Positions 50,806 to 61,229 of a DNA stretch of 64,000 nt are shown one piece after another. Each line of letters begins with the position of its first letter. Within the stretch, counting starts at the first letter, position 1. The notes below the pieces were generated by a model that made no database searches, was not told the origin of the DNA, and saw only the letters and a program-made list of their open reading frames with translations. The DNA comes from an uncultured Clostridiaceae bacterium (GTDB lineage Bacteria; Bacillota; Clostridia; Lachnospirales; Lachnospiraceae). The position numbers and the translations under genes are program-made. The stretch is from the NCBI GenBank assembly GCA_947177415.1, contig CAMWUK010000002.1:1-64000 (forward strand), written 5' to 3'.

Positions 50806-51219
50806 TTATTTTTCCACAACTGCAATCTGTACAGGTACACCTGCATCTAATTCCACACTAATGTTTAACTTTCCTCCAAGATTGGTCTTCATCACTCCGC
50901 TGTCTCTGCCATGAATACAAACATCATATTCTTTCTCGGCTTCCAGCTCTAATGTCACTTGTGCATCTTCTTTACCCTCTACTGTAAGTGTAATGCCATC
51001 TTCGTTACACTTCATATTGGTAACAGTGGTTCCCGGAACCGACTCATATACGAACATACCATTCTTTTCAAGCTTTGTAATCTCAGCAAATGTCTTGATT
51101 TTATACAAATCACCTTCATATTCAAAATCAGAACGTTTTGACTTCGTTGCTAATTCATAATTACCAAAGCTTAATGTTCCGTCTGCTTCCTTACGAATTA
51201 ATTCTTCCACTACTGCCAT
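50806..51219 (-). CDS. conserved hypothetical protein, mostly beta
   Basis: The 137-residue soluble protein (MAVVEELIRKEADGTLSFGN, SDFEYEGDLYKIKTFAEITK, KEYDVCIHGRDSGVMKTNLG) is predicted to be beta-rich. Databases often call its Lachnospiraceae relatives endosialidase-like, from memory and without functional support. Ribosome site GGAGGGA. It lies between clpC and radA on the same strand and could be cotranscribed. Confidence 0.6.
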   Translation of the reverse strand: MAVVEELIRKEADGTLSFGNYELATKSKRSDFEYEGDLYKIKTFAEITKLEKNGMFVYESVPGTTVTNMKCNEDGITLTVEGKEDAQVTLELEAEKEYDVCIHGRDSGVMKTNLGGKLNISVELDAGVPVQIAVVEK

Positions 51220-51339
51220 ATTTGTTCCCTCCTGTGTATATTACATTTCTATTCATCCAATTACATAACTATTCAGTACCTTCATAGTTATCCAATTACT
51301 ACAAATCCATTATAATACATTTCACTAAAAAATACTAGC

Positions 51340-53778
51340 TTAAGATTCAAATCTGATTTCTTTTTCTTCCATAAACAGCCGTACTGTATCCCCTGACAAA
51401 ACTTTACCTTCTAAGATTGCTTCTGCCAGTGCATCTTCTACTTTATTTTGAATAACCCGGCGGACAGGTCTTGCTCCGTAATGGCTGTCAAAACTTTCTT
51501 CTGTCACATAGTCAAAAACTTCTTCCTCAGGTTTTAATGTAATTCCAAGTTGTTCCTTGGCACGTGCTGCTAAAGTAGCAAACATTAATTTTACAATTTC
51601 TTTTATATGCTCTTTTCCAAGAGAGTGGAATACAATAATCTCATCTATACGATTCAAAAATTCCGGCTTAAAGATATGTTTGACTTCCTCCATAACACCA
51701 TCTTTCATTTTCTTATAGTCAGCTTTGTCATCTTGTATACTCTGGAATCCCAATGTTTTCGGAGAAATAATGCGTTGTGCTCCTGCATTGGAAGTCATAA
51801 TGATAATCGTATTCTTAAAACTCACCTTTCTGCCTTGGGAATCGGTAATATGTCCGTCATCTAATACCTGTAATAAAACATGGAAGACATCTCCATGTGC
51901 CTTTTCTATTTCATCAAATAAAACTACAGAATATGGATTACGGCGTACTTTTTCACTTAACTGTCCACCTTCTTCAAAGCCAACATATCCCGGTGGTGAT
52001 CCAATGAGTTTTGACACACTGTGTTTCTCCATATATTCGGACATATCTACACGGATTATGGCTTTCTCATCCCCAAACACAGCCTCGGCTAATGCTTTTG
52101 ATAATTCTGTCTTTCCTACACCAGTTGGTCCAAGGAATAAGAAAGATCCAATTGGACGGTTTGGATCTTTTAACCCTACCCGTCCCCGGCGGATGGCTTT
52201 AGCTACGGCTGTCACTGCCTCTTCCTGTCCAATCACACGATTATGAAGTATCTCTTCTAACTTAATAAGCTGTTCACTTTCTTCTTGTTTTAATTTTTGT
52301 ACTGGAATTTTGGTCCACAAAGAAATCACATTAGCAATATTCTCTTCTGTAACAAGTGTTTCTGCTTTCTTGTACTTTTTCATTTCCTTTTCCATCTGCT
52401 TATTTAATTTCTCTTTGTTTACCTCTTGTGCTTGTTTTATCTTTATTGCTTCATCATAGTCTTCTTTTATAATTGCTATTTCTTTTTCCTTTTCCAGTTG
52501 TTTATGCTTCTTTTCAAGTGTAATTACTTCTTGGGACTTTACTGTCATTCCAAGTTTTGCTTTAGATGCTGCTTCATCCATAGCATCAATTGCTTTGTCC
52601 GGAAGGAATCTGTCATTTACATAACGGGCAGTAAACTTTACTGCTGCCACAACTGCTTCATCCGTAATCTTTACATGATGATGGTTCTCATAGTTTTTAC
52701 GGATTCCTTTTAAAATCTCAATGGTTTCTTCCTCTGTAGGCTCTTCTACTTCTACTGGCTGGAATCTTCTCTCAAGTGCCGGATCTTTCTCAATATATTT
52801 CCGGTATTCTGACATAGTTGTTGCACCAAGTATCTGCATCTCACCTCTTGCTAAAGCAGGCTTTAAGATATTTGCTGCATCCATAGCTCCTTCTGCCCCA
52901 CCTGCACCAATAATCGTATGCAATTCATCAATAAATAAAATTAAATTTCCATTCTGGATTACTTCATTTATCACTCTTTTAATTCTTTCTTCAAATTCTC
53001 CTCTGTACTTAGAACCTGCTACCATTCCTGCCAAATCAAGAACCAATACCTGTTTCTCCATCATACTTTCAGGGACATTGCCTTCTACGATTCTTTGTGC
53101 TAGTCCTTCTACTATAGCACTTTTTCCCACTCCAGGATCTCCAACAAGGCAAGGATTATTTTTTGTTCTTCTGCTAATAATCTGTATCAATCTCTCAATC
53201 TCTTTATCTCTACCTATTACTGGATCAAGTTTACCTGATTTTGCATATTGTGACAAATTCTTACTATACTGGTCAAGCATAGGGGTTGAAGATTTGCCTT
53301 TCCCCTTTCCTCTTACAGACATGTTGTAATCATTTTTTGCCATATTTCCATCTAATCCACAGGCAATTAATGTTTCCACATAAACTTTTTGTATATTCAC
53401 TCCCATAGTATTTAATATGCGGACTGCAACTGAATCTGTTTCTTTTAAAAGAGCTGTCATCAGGTGTTCTGTTCCTACCATTTTGGAATCAAACCGTTCC
53501 GCCTCTTGTTTACTATGATCAATTACCCGGTTTGCCCGGACAGAAAAACCAGGTTCCTTTACAATAACACCACCTTCGCTCCCCATTAGCTGCTCAATTA
53601 GTTCTGTAAGTTTGTCCTTTGTAACAAAGTTGGCAGACAACACAGCTCCTGCAACACCCTTGGCACATACAAGCCCCATAAGCAAGTGTTCTGTTCCTAC
53701 ATAATTGCAAGACAATTCTTGTGCTGTATTCTTTGCAACCTCAATTACTTCCTTTGCATTCCCTGTAAATTTCTTCAT
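51340..53778 (-). CDS. clpC: ClpC-type AAA+ unfoldase
   Basis: The 812-residue protein has an N-terminal double Clp repeat (AKEVIEVAKNTAQELSCNYV), two AAA modules (Walker A GDPGVGKSAIVEGL and GPTGVGKTELSKAL), a UVR middle coil (about 410-470) and the family C-terminus. It feeds proteins to ClpP. The usual ctsR-mcsA-mcsB genes are not in front; a GntR-type regulator lies upstream behind a MITE remnant. Confidence 0.95.
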   Translation of the reverse strand: MKKFTGNAKEVIEVAKNTAQELSCNYVGTEHLLMGLVCAKGVAGAVLSANFVTKDKLTELIEQLMGSEGGVIVKEPGFSVRANRVIDHSKQEAERFDSKMVGTEHLMTALLKETDSVAVRILNTMGVNIQKVYVETLIACGLDGNMAKNDYNMSVRGKGKGKSSTPMLDQYSKNLSQYAKSGKLDPVIGRDKEIERLIQIISRRTKNNPCLVGDPGVGKSAIVEGLAQRIVEGNVPESMMEKQVLVLDLAGMVAGSKYRGEFEERIKRVINEVIQNGNLILFIDELHTIIGAGGAEGAMDAANILKPALARGEMQILGATTMSEYRKYIEKDPALERRFQPVEVEEPTEEETIEILKGIRKNYENHHHVKITDEAVVAAVKFTARYVNDRFLPDKAIDAMDEAASKAKLGMTVKSQEVITLEKKHKQLEKEKEIAIIKEDYDEAIKIKQAQEVNKEKLNKQMEKEMKKYKKAETLVTEENIANVISLWTKIPVQKLKQEESEQLIKLEEILHNRVIGQEEAVTAVAKAIRRGRVGLKDPNRPIGSFLFLGPTGVGKTELSKALAEAVFGDEKAIIRVDMSEYMEKHSVSKLIGSPPGYVGFEEGGQLSEKVRRNPYSVVLFDEIEKAHGDVFHVLLQVLDDGHITDSQGRKVSFKNTIIIMTSNAGAQRIISPKTLGFQSIQDDKADYKKMKDGVMEEVKHIFKPEFLNRIDEIIVFHSLGKEHIKEIVKLMFATLAARAKEQLGITLKPEEEVFDYVTEESFDSHYGARPVRRVIQNKVEDALAEAILEGKVLSGDTVRLFMEEKEIRFES

Positions 53779-53808
53779 TTCTCACAAATATCCTTTCTAT
53801 AAAAAGTG

Positions 53809-53840
53809 GTAACTGTTCAGAACCATGAAACAGTTACGTT
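53809..53840. mobile_element. truncated type A MITE
   Basis: Only the 28-bp terminal palindrome (GTAACTGTTCAGAACC...AAACAGTTAC) and the first GTTTAAGCCCA of the body remain, next to the GntR stop codon. Confidence 0.75.
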
Positions 53841-53848
53841 TAAGCCCA

Positions 53849-54226
53849 TTATCTTCCACCTAAATATAGGTCATAAATCTCGTCTATCATTTCTTTCGTT
53901 TCTTCTCTGGTTATTCCTCTGGAAATTGCCTTTGCTATAGAAAGTTTCATCTCCTCTGCCAGTTCCATCTTTGCCTTATACCGGTCTACTTCTACTGCAA
54001 TAATTGCCCCATGACGGCGGTCTACTTTTAGGTAGCCTTCCTGTTTGAGAATGGAATATGCCTTATTTACAGTGTGCATATTGATTCCTACATCTTCTGC
54101 AAGTTCCCGCACAGAAGGAAGATTGTCTCCCTCTTTAATCTGGGCATTGGCTATTCCAATAATAATCTGTCTGCATAACTGCATATAGATTGCCTCATCA
54201 CTATTAAAATCAACCCTTATCAGCAT
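53849..54226 (-). CDS. GntR-family regulator, YtrA type
   Basis: This 125-residue protein has an N-terminal winged helix (AIYMQLCRQIIIGIANAQIK, SVRELAEDVGINMHTVNKAY) and a short C-terminal helical dimerisation tail (EMKLSIAKAISRGITREETK), the YtrA subfamily layout. No ABC transporter gene, the usual target, is next to it; the downstream gene is clpC, separated by the MITE remnant. Confidence 0.82.
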   Translation of the reverse strand: MLIRVDFNSDEAIYMQLCRQIIIGIANAQIKEGDNLPSVRELAEDVGINMHTVNKAYSILKQEGYLKVDRRHGAIIAVEVDRYKAKMELAEEMKLSIAKAISRGITREETKEMIDEIYDLYLGGR

Positions 54227-54388
54227 TCTACCACCTCCATATCCGATTTGTCCTTTTAATCATTTTCACACTGGAGCTGCATTATAAAATAGATTGTATC
54301 TATTCAGTAATCATAACAGCCAAAGGCTTATTGTTATATATATACTATAACAAGTTTAGATAGGAAATGCAACCTTGAGCATTTATGC

Positions 54389-55420
54389 TTATTTCATTAT
54401 TTCCTGTACATAAGCAGAGAATGCAGAAGGAATTGCATACTGTTTTACCAGTTCTTCTCTGGTTACCCAGATATAATCTTTATTTGTTTTTTTACTTAAA
54501 TGAATATAGTATCCTATCATACGCCATTCAATATGGGAAAAAATATGCTTACTCTCTCCAAGCTCTTTTACTATAAAATTTTCTTCTTCTACAATTTCCA
54601 TTAAAGATTCTTTCTTAATCTTTCCAGAAATATTGGGAAATTCCCAAAGCCCTGCCAATAATCCCCTATCCTCTCTCTTATGCAGGGCAAATTTGCCTTC
54701 ATATTCTAAAACTAATATTGTTTTTTCTTCTATTTTTCTCTTTTTCTTTGGCGTTTTTACAGGAATTTCCATTACAATGTTTTTTTTGTATGCCACACAA
54801 TATTTTTGTAATGGACATTCCTCACACAAAGGTTTTCCATTGGGGAGACACACCATTGCTCCAAGATCCATAATGGCTTGGTTAAAAGCACCAGCCCGTT
54901 TAGGCATAATCTTTGTCAACGCTTTTTCTAAATCAGTCTTTACACTTGCCTTTAAAATATCATCATAACTTCCAGCCAGCCGTTTCATTACCCTAAGTAC
55001 ATTGCCATCCACGGCAGGAACCGGCTTCCCATAAGCAATGGATGCGATTGCCCCTGCGGTATAACTGCCAATCCCCTTTAATTTTTGTAATTCTTTATAT
55101 TCTTCTGGAAGTCTGCCGTTATATTCTTCCATTATCGTCTTTGCTGCCGCCTGCAAATTTCTTGCACGGTTATAATATCCAAGTCCCTCCCACAACTTTA
55201 GGAGTTCATCCTCCTTCACCTCTGCCAATGCGGCTACATCAGGTAATTCTTTTATAAATCTGGCAAAATATCCTTTTACTGCTTCCACACGGGTCTGTTG
55301 TAACATTATCTCTGATACCCATACATAATAGGGCTTAGGTTCACTTCTCCAAGGTAAAACCCTTGCATTGGCATCATACCACTCCAATAAATCCTCCACA
55401 ATCACTCCATAATCATACAT
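54389..55420 (-). CDS. mutY: A/G-specific adenine glycosylase MutY
   Basis: The 343-residue protein has the HhH-GPD fold (EIMLQQTRVEAVKGYFARFI, LKGIGSYTAGAIASIAYGKP with the catalytic Asp in VPAVDGNVLRV). An iron-sulfur site (CLPNGKPLCEECPLQKYC, C-x7-C-x2-C-x5-C) and a C-terminal NUDIX-like 8-oxoG domain (LLAGLWEFPN) follow. It removes adenine opposite 8-oxoguanine. It stands alone with a type C MITE upstream. Confidence 0.93.
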   Translation of the reverse strand: MYDYGVIVEDLLEWYDANARVLPWRSEPKPYYVWVSEIMLQQTRVEAVKGYFARFIKELPDVAALAEVKEDELLKLWEGLGYYNRARNLQAAAKTIMEEYNGRLPEEYKELQKLKGIGSYTAGAIASIAYGKPVPAVDGNVLRVMKRLAGSYDDILKASVKTDLEKALTKIMPKRAGAFNQAIMDLGAMVCLPNGKPLCEECPLQKYCVAYKKNIVMEIPVKTPKKKRKIEEKTILVLEYEGKFALHKREDRGLLAGLWEFPNISGKIKKESLMEIVEEENFIVKELGESKHIFSHIEWRMIGYYIHLSKKTNKDYIWVTREELVKQYAIPSAFSAYVQEIMK

Positions 55421-55459
55421 AAAAACTACCTTCCTGTTTCTTTACAATGCATCATAGTT

Positions 55460-55597
55460 GTAACAGTTCAGCCAGGGGGCTGACCTGTTACGGAATTGGG
55501 CAAGCTCCGCATTATAAATTGCCCAATTCCAATCCTGTTTTAGTCTTTTTTACGGTCTTTGCACAGCGGAGTGTGCAAGACCTACCTGAACTGTTAC
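55460..55597. mobile_element. MITE-like element, body type C
   Basis: Ends GTAACAGTTCAGCC and CTACCTGAACTGTTAC; GAATTGGGCAA and GTCTTTGCACA hairpins. Flanks TCATAGTT and TCACAGTT match at 7 of 8. Confidence 0.88.
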
Positions 55598-55619
55598 TCA
55601 CAGTTATACCTTAATCAAC

Positions 55620-55658
55620 AAGGCTGTTGCAATACATGATTTGCAACAGCCCTTTTAT
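55620..55658. terminator. terminator downstream of the L,D-transpeptidase gene
   Basis: GGCTGTTGCAA and TTGCAACAGCC form a perfect 11-bp stem around TACATGA, directly after the stop codon on the minus strand. Confidence 0.75.
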
Positions 55659-57761
55659 CTAATATCCTACTTTTTTACCATTTTTCGTCATATAACCACT
55701 GATTCTTCCAGCATTGTAGTCTGATTTCTTTCTAGAATCCGGAACTTCCGGATCTGTCGGGTCGTATGTTACTGAGGAAGAATAAACCTTTATGGTCTTT
55801 GGTTTTCCTAGTGGTCCTGGTCTACTGGAATCTCCTTTTGCAATTTTTACTGGTGAGCCAGTTGCCGCATAATCATAAATCCATTTCGCATCAGCAACTG
55901 CCATACGGACACAACCTGCTGAAGCTGGAGAACCCAACCTATTATAGGTATTTGGATTCAATGCATAATGAGAATTCGCTCCAACGGCAATGGAATGGAA
56001 ATATACATTCCCAACAATGTGGGAAGTCCATCTGGCATAAAGAATAGAACCATCTGGCTCATACATTGGTTTGACACTATATTTCACACTAGTTCCATTA
56101 GAACATATAGAAAAATCTCCAAGCGGGGTAAAGGAAGTATTTACTGTCAAGCTTCCCGGTCCTCCTGTACTATAGGTATCTCTTCCTACAGATACTGCAA
56201 ATGCCTTCACAGGAATAATATAAGCCTTCTTTGCATTATCGTATGCATATACCGTTACTGTACAAGCAGCACGGTTCAATTCAATATAAAATTTTGTACT
56301 TTTATTAATTCCCAATATCTTTGTTAAATCTGTCTGTTTAACATCATTTACATAATAGAATTTATAGGTCTTACCATTATATTTTTCATAATACCATCCA
56401 TTTCTTGTACATTCTGCTTTTGTCACCTTCACACTATTCTTTTTTAACAAAATTTGTTTATTCCAACTTGTGGTACCATAAGCATAAACCACATAAGTCC
56501 CTGCTTTTTTATTCTGGACGGTTGCAGTATATACCTTATTTTTAGATACATAACTTGCATTTACTTTCTGATAAAGGGTTTCTTTGCCATTTGATTTTAC
56601 ATACACTTGGAATTGGACTTTTTTAATGTTTCCAGGTATGTAAGCTCCTTTAAGTTTGTATGTAGAAGTATGCTTTGTTTCACTTTTTGTAATATCTAAT
56701 TTCTTTGCTGTTGCATTTAAATCCACACTATCACTTTGTTCAAGTACAATTTCATTGTTGTTCTTATCTGTCACCTTTGCAGATATAGTATACTTTTCTA
56801 ATTGATAAGACAAAGATTTCAAAGATATCTCTCCATAATATGTACTTTGATTACCTTTTTTATCAGTTGCTTTTTTTGTGTATACTAGTTTCTTTTTGCT
56901 ATTATACACTAAGAATTCTACTTTCTTAATCTTGACTGGTGAATTTACACCACTAAGCTGTACCGCAAAGGATTGTTTGTTCTCTAAAGTTGCTGTTTTA
57001 CTAACTTTCATTTTATCCGCAACTGGTGCAAGGGTAAATTCCGTCTTTGCAAATGCAGTTTTACTTTCTGTATATGGGCTATCACTTAAACGTACCTGTG
57101 CATAGTAATTTCCATACCCTCCACAGACAGAAGCTGTATCAATAGACCATGAAACGCTATTTCCTGCCACTGTCTTCTTTGTTCCCACTTCTTTCGCCTC
57201 AGAAGAACTGCTTCCTTTTTTCCAGATATACAAGCCCAACTTATTATTTGTACCTGGGATTGCCTGTACTCCAGCTTTATCTGTAAGATTTGCTTTTATT
57301 GTTCTTTGGGAAACATAATTTTTCCCACTTACTGTTACTGCTACATTTTTATTAATAAGTTTAAAATCCCAATCCTTATTTCCTGCAATCTGCTCTTCTC
57401 CAATATTGGCAGTTATCACATAATTACCAAATTTCTTCTGGTCACACTCATCTATAGTAATCTTACCAGTATATATTCCATCTGCACAATTACTTTCATC
57501 AAATAATATACTTTTTTTTAAAACTTCTGTTAAATCACCTGAATTTTCTTTATAACTTACAATCACTTCCATACTAACTGTTGTTTCTATGTCTATACCA
57601 CTTACTTTGTAGGTACAGCTTCCTTCTTCTCTATTTGTGGTAACCTCCATTTTATGCTCACTGGCAGCTTTCGCTTCTTTCATGCCACCCAAATTTCCTA
57701 AAGTTAATACACAAACAAACATTGTGACCACTATTAGTAACTTCTTCCATCTTCCATTCAT
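55659..57761 (-). CDS. secreted L,D-transpeptidase (YkuD family) with N-terminal Bsp-like repeats
   Basis: The 700-residue protein has a signal peptide (LLIVVTMFVCVLTLGNLGGM), about 400 residues of repeated beta modules resembling GBS Bsp-like repeats (YTISAKVTDKNNNEIVLEQS, GTYVVYAYGTTSW), and a YkuD domain at about 490-640. The active-site motif is VYFHSIAV...PASAGCVRM with catalytic Cys and His. It cross-links peptidoglycan without penicillin-binding proteins or anchors proteins. The C-terminal 50 residues are an unusual basic tail. Confidence 0.85.
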   Translation of the reverse strand: MNGRWKKLLIVVTMFVCVLTLGNLGGMKEAKAASEHKMEVTTNREEGSCTYKVSGIDIETTVSMEVIVSYKENSGDLTEVLKKSILFDESNCADGIYTGKITIDECDQKKFGNYVITANIGEEQIAGNKDWDFKLINKNVAVTVSGKNYVSQRTIKANLTDKAGVQAIPGTNNKLGLYIWKKGSSSSEAKEVGTKKTVAGNSVSWSIDTASVCGGYGNYYAQVRLSDSPYTESKTAFAKTEFTLAPVADKMKVSKTATLENKQSFAVQLSGVNSPVKIKKVEFLVYNSKKKLVYTKKATDKKGNQSTYYGEISLKSLSYQLEKYTISAKVTDKNNNEIVLEQSDSVDLNATAKKLDITKSETKHTSTYKLKGAYIPGNIKKVQFQVYVKSNGKETLYQKVNASYVSKNKVYTATVQNKKAGTYVVYAYGTTSWNKQILLKKNSVKVTKAECTRNGWYYEKYNGKTYKFYYVNDVKQTDLTKILGINKSTKFYIELNRAACTVTVYAYDNAKKAYIIPVKAFAVSVGRDTYSTGGPGSLTVNTSFTPLGDFSICSNGTSVKYSVKPMYEPDGSILYARWTSHIVGNVYFHSIAVGANSHYALNPNTYNRLGSPASAGCVRMAVADAKWIYDYAATGSPVKIAKGDSSRPGPLGKPKTIKVYSSSVTYDPTDPEVPDSRKKSDYNAGRISGYMTKNGKKVGY

Positions 57762-57832
57762 AAAACTTTTCCTTCTTTCTAAATCTACTCCATTTCTGTT
57801 TCATTATCTGAACATTTTATCTACTTTATCTT

Positions 57833-57868
57833 AAAAGCCCCCAGACCAGAGCCTGAGGGCAATTTTAT
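57833..57868. terminator. terminator between ilvC and the L,D-transpeptidase gene
   Basis: GCCC-CCAG...CTGAGGGC forms a GC-rich stem with TTTTA on the minus-strand side. It ends the ilvN-ilvC transcript. Confidence 0.6.
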
Positions 57869-57946
57869 CTCTCGCACCGTTAACTATGTTCATCCTGACA
57901 AAGGCTATCCCAAAGATCAAATTTCCTAATTAACAATGGATATGCA

Positions 57947-58978
<1,032 letters not shown>

Positions 58979-59054
58979 CTAAATTAAAATACTGTTTTTA
59001 ATATAATTAAAATGCTCTAGTTATACTGCCATGGTCTTTTCCGTCTCATGACCC

Positions 59055-59220
59055 GCTAGTGTGCTGTCCCATTCATTTTCAGCTAAATAACGCAGAATGA
59101 ATTTTCAGTCTGCAAGGCGGCTGAACGAGACGATGCGGTGGCATCGTTGAGTGAAGACAACGTGGCAGATGAAAATTCAGACAAGTTATTTGGCGAAATG
59201 TGAATGGTACAGTACACTAG
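59055..59220. repeat. palindromic repeat family E between ilvN and ilvC
   Basis: Inverted ends CTAGTGTGCTGTCCCATTCA and TGAATGGTACAGTACACTAG (2 mismatches in 20) enclose ATGAATTTTCAGTCTG / CAGATGAAAATTC arms and a GATGCGGTGGCATCG hairpin. It is unlike the GTAAC family. It could attenuate or stabilise the ilvN-ilvC mRNA. Confidence 0.6.
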
Positions 59221-59243
59221 TTGCATTTATTACCAAAGTCTAT

Positions 59244-59750
59244 TTAATCTAATATTCCAGCAATGTCATCTCCATGTCCTCTGGTCAGTCCGGTTACTCC
59301 AGTGCGGACCAGACTTAAAATTTCAAATCCTTCTAACAAACGGATAAAGGCATCCACCTTTGCCTGATTTCCTGTCATCTCAATCATCAAAGATTCTGGT
59401 GCCACATCTACAATATTTGCCCGGAAAATATTTACAACAGATATTACTTCCTGACGTTTTGCGGCATCTGCCTGAACTTTTACAAGTACCAGTTCCCTGC
59501 ATACAGAAGCTCCATCTGACAGTTCTGTAATCTCTCTTACATCCTCTAACTTTTGCAGTTGTTTCTTAATCTGATCCAAGGTATGTTCTTCACCTGTTAC
59601 AGCCACTGTCATTCTGGAAAACAATGGATCCTCTGTCTCTGCAACTGACACACTGTCAATATTGTAACCTCTACGGCTAAACAAACCGGAAACTCGACTT
59701 AATACACCTGCGGTGTTATCCACCAAAATAGACAAAACCATTCTTCTCAT
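59244..59750 (-). CDS. ilvN: acetolactate synthase small subunit
   Basis: The product is 168 residues from the ATG with AGAAAGGA 10 bp before; the track start is a TTG. An N-terminal ACT domain (LSILVDNTAGVLSRVSGLFS, RRGYNIDSVSVAETEDPLFS) binds valine, and a second regulatory domain follows (MIEMTGNQAKVDAFIRLLEG). No large-subunit (ilvB) gene is in the window, so its partner lies elsewhere. Confidence 0.93.
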   Translation of the reverse strand: MRRMVLSILVDNTAGVLSRVSGLFSRRGYNIDSVSVAETEDPLFSRMTVAVTGEEHTLDQIKKQLQKLEDVREITELSDGASVCRELVLVKVQADAAKRQEVISVVNIFRANIVDVAPESLMIEMTGNQAKVDAFIRLLEGFEILSLVRTGVTGLTRGHGDDIAGILD

Positions 59751-59782
59751 ATTGTACAAGTCCTTTCTGTGTATGTTACTTT

Positions 59783-59917
59783 GTAACTATTCAGAACCAT
59801 GAACAGTTACGTTTAAGCCCATAATAATTCGCCTTCGGCGAAGGGGCTTAAACACTGTAAAATTAAAATCTTCTTACGAAACACGCAGTAAATGCGTGTT
59901 TCTACCTGAACAGTTAC
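59783..59917. mobile_element. MITE-like element, body type A
   Basis: Ends GTAACTATTCAGAACC and CTACCTGAACAGTTAC with the CGCCTTCGGCG and CACGCAGTAAATGCGTG hairpins. Flanks GTTACTTT and ATTACTTT match at 7 of 8. It separates the LCP gene from ilvN. Confidence 0.9.
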
Positions 59918-59987
59918 ATTACTTTTACAGAATTCTATAAACTCTGTAATCCACTTCCCTTTATTCTACCAATTTCAAAAAACTTTG

Positions 59988-61217
59988 TCAATGAGCTTTT
60001 ACGCCCGAATCTGTTCCATCGTATTCAAAAATAAATTTCCAAAGTGCTTCTTTGTTTTTATTTAAATCCGGAACCAGTACTTCCATTCCTCCTATTCTCT
60101 CTGCAGAATAAGTATTATTTAGAGGGATTCTCTGTTGGTCTATTTCTGTAGTCCCCATTTTTATTACATCTGCCATATATGAAAAAATTTTCTCATTGCT
60201 AAGATCTGTTGTAATATTTTGCATAACGGTTTCAGATAATTGTAAAAGCTGGCTATAAGATTTTGTCTTCATCTTTGTAAACAAGGATTGCAATACTTTT
60301 CTCTGTCTTGCTGTTCTGCCAAAATCCGCCTCTGCATCCTGACGTATTCTGGTATAAGCAAGTGCCTGCTTTCCGTTTAGATTATTCATACCAGGTTTTA
60401 CCTTTGTCTCTGTTCCTTTTTTGTAAGCTTTAATCAAATAATTTGCCTCTGCCTCTGTAAGTTCAATCTTTACACCTCCAAGACTTTTAATTACCTTAGT
60501 AAATGCTGCAAAATCTACCAATACATAGCCATCAATTTTTAAATCAAAATTATAAGCTATGGTCTGATATAAAAGAGAAATCCCACCATAAGAATATGCT
60601 GCATTAAATTTATTTTTTCCGTGGTTTGGTATCTCTACATACATATCTCTCATTAAAGAAGTCAATTTTAGTCTTTTGTGTTTTTTATCTATGGTTGCTA
60701 TCATCGTTGCATCCGATCGCCCTGCCTCCGACCAGCTTTCTCTTTTATCAGCTCCCACAAGGAGAATATTAATTATCTGGTCATCTGAATCTAATTGACT
60801 TTCATCCACTACAACTTCATCTAAACGGATTTCGCTTTCTTTTTTCTGATTCAACACCCGGTTAACCTGGGCATGTACTCTTCCAAGAAGATGTCCTAGC
60901 AGAACCGCCACACACAGCATAGATACCATCAAAATATTTTTATATAATTTACGTTTTTTTCTCTTTTGACTGGTGCTTTTGTTCTTTACGCTTTGGGGAA
61001 CCGAAGAAATTTGGGAATTAGGGGTTCTGTTCATATTCCTTTTTTGAATCTCCTCTTCCCTTTTTCTTCTTTGATATTCCTGCCCAGTCTCCTTTTCTCT
61101 TAAATCAGGCCGGTTAGGTCTTTGGGCATATTGATATTCTCTTTCTGTTTCTCTTTTAAAATCTGGTATTGAAACACCTTGCCGTTTCTGTCTGTTTCCA
61201 TTAGAATTGTTTGTCAT
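59988..61217 (-). CDS. LytR-CpsA-Psr family glycopolymer transferase
   Basis: This 409-residue protein has a long basic cytoplasmic N-terminus (about 1-90), one membrane helix (ILMVSMLCVAVLLGHLLGRV) and an LCP domain (INILLVGADKRESWSEAGRS, DATMIATIDKKHKRLKLTSL, MRDMYVEIPNHGKNKFNAAY, QALAYTRIRQDAEADFGRTA). LCP enzymes attach wall polymers to peptidoglycan. Two glycosyltransferase genes upstream suggest a polysaccharide pathway. Confidence 0.88.
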   Translation of the reverse strand: MTNNSNGNRQKRQGVSIPDFKRETEREYQYAQRPNRPDLREKETGQEYQRRKREEEIQKRNMNRTPNSQISSVPQSVKNKSTSQKRKKRKLYKNILMVSMLCVAVLLGHLLGRVHAQVNRVLNQKKESEIRLDEVVVDESQLDSDDQIINILLVGADKRESWSEAGRSDATMIATIDKKHKRLKLTSLMRDMYVEIPNHGKNKFNAAYSYGGISLLYQTIAYNFDLKIDGYVLVDFAAFTKVIKSLGGVKIELTEAEANYLIKAYKKGTETKVKPGMNNLNGKQALAYTRIRQDAEADFGRTARQRKVLQSLFTKMKTKSYSQLLQLSETVMQNITTDLSNEKIFSYMADVIKMGTTEIDQQRIPLNNTYSAERIGGMEVLVPDLNKNKEALWKFIFEYDGTDSGVKAH

Positions 61218-61229
61218 ACTCACTATCAC

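Noticed and set aside
50649-50846. 65-residue minus ORF between radA and the next gene
   Set aside because: It runs through the long inverted repeat and has no ribosome site or protein-like pattern.
59760-59987. T-box or riboswitch upstream of ilvN
   Set aside because: The space holds a type A MITE; no T-box motif (AGGGTGGNACCGCG) is present.
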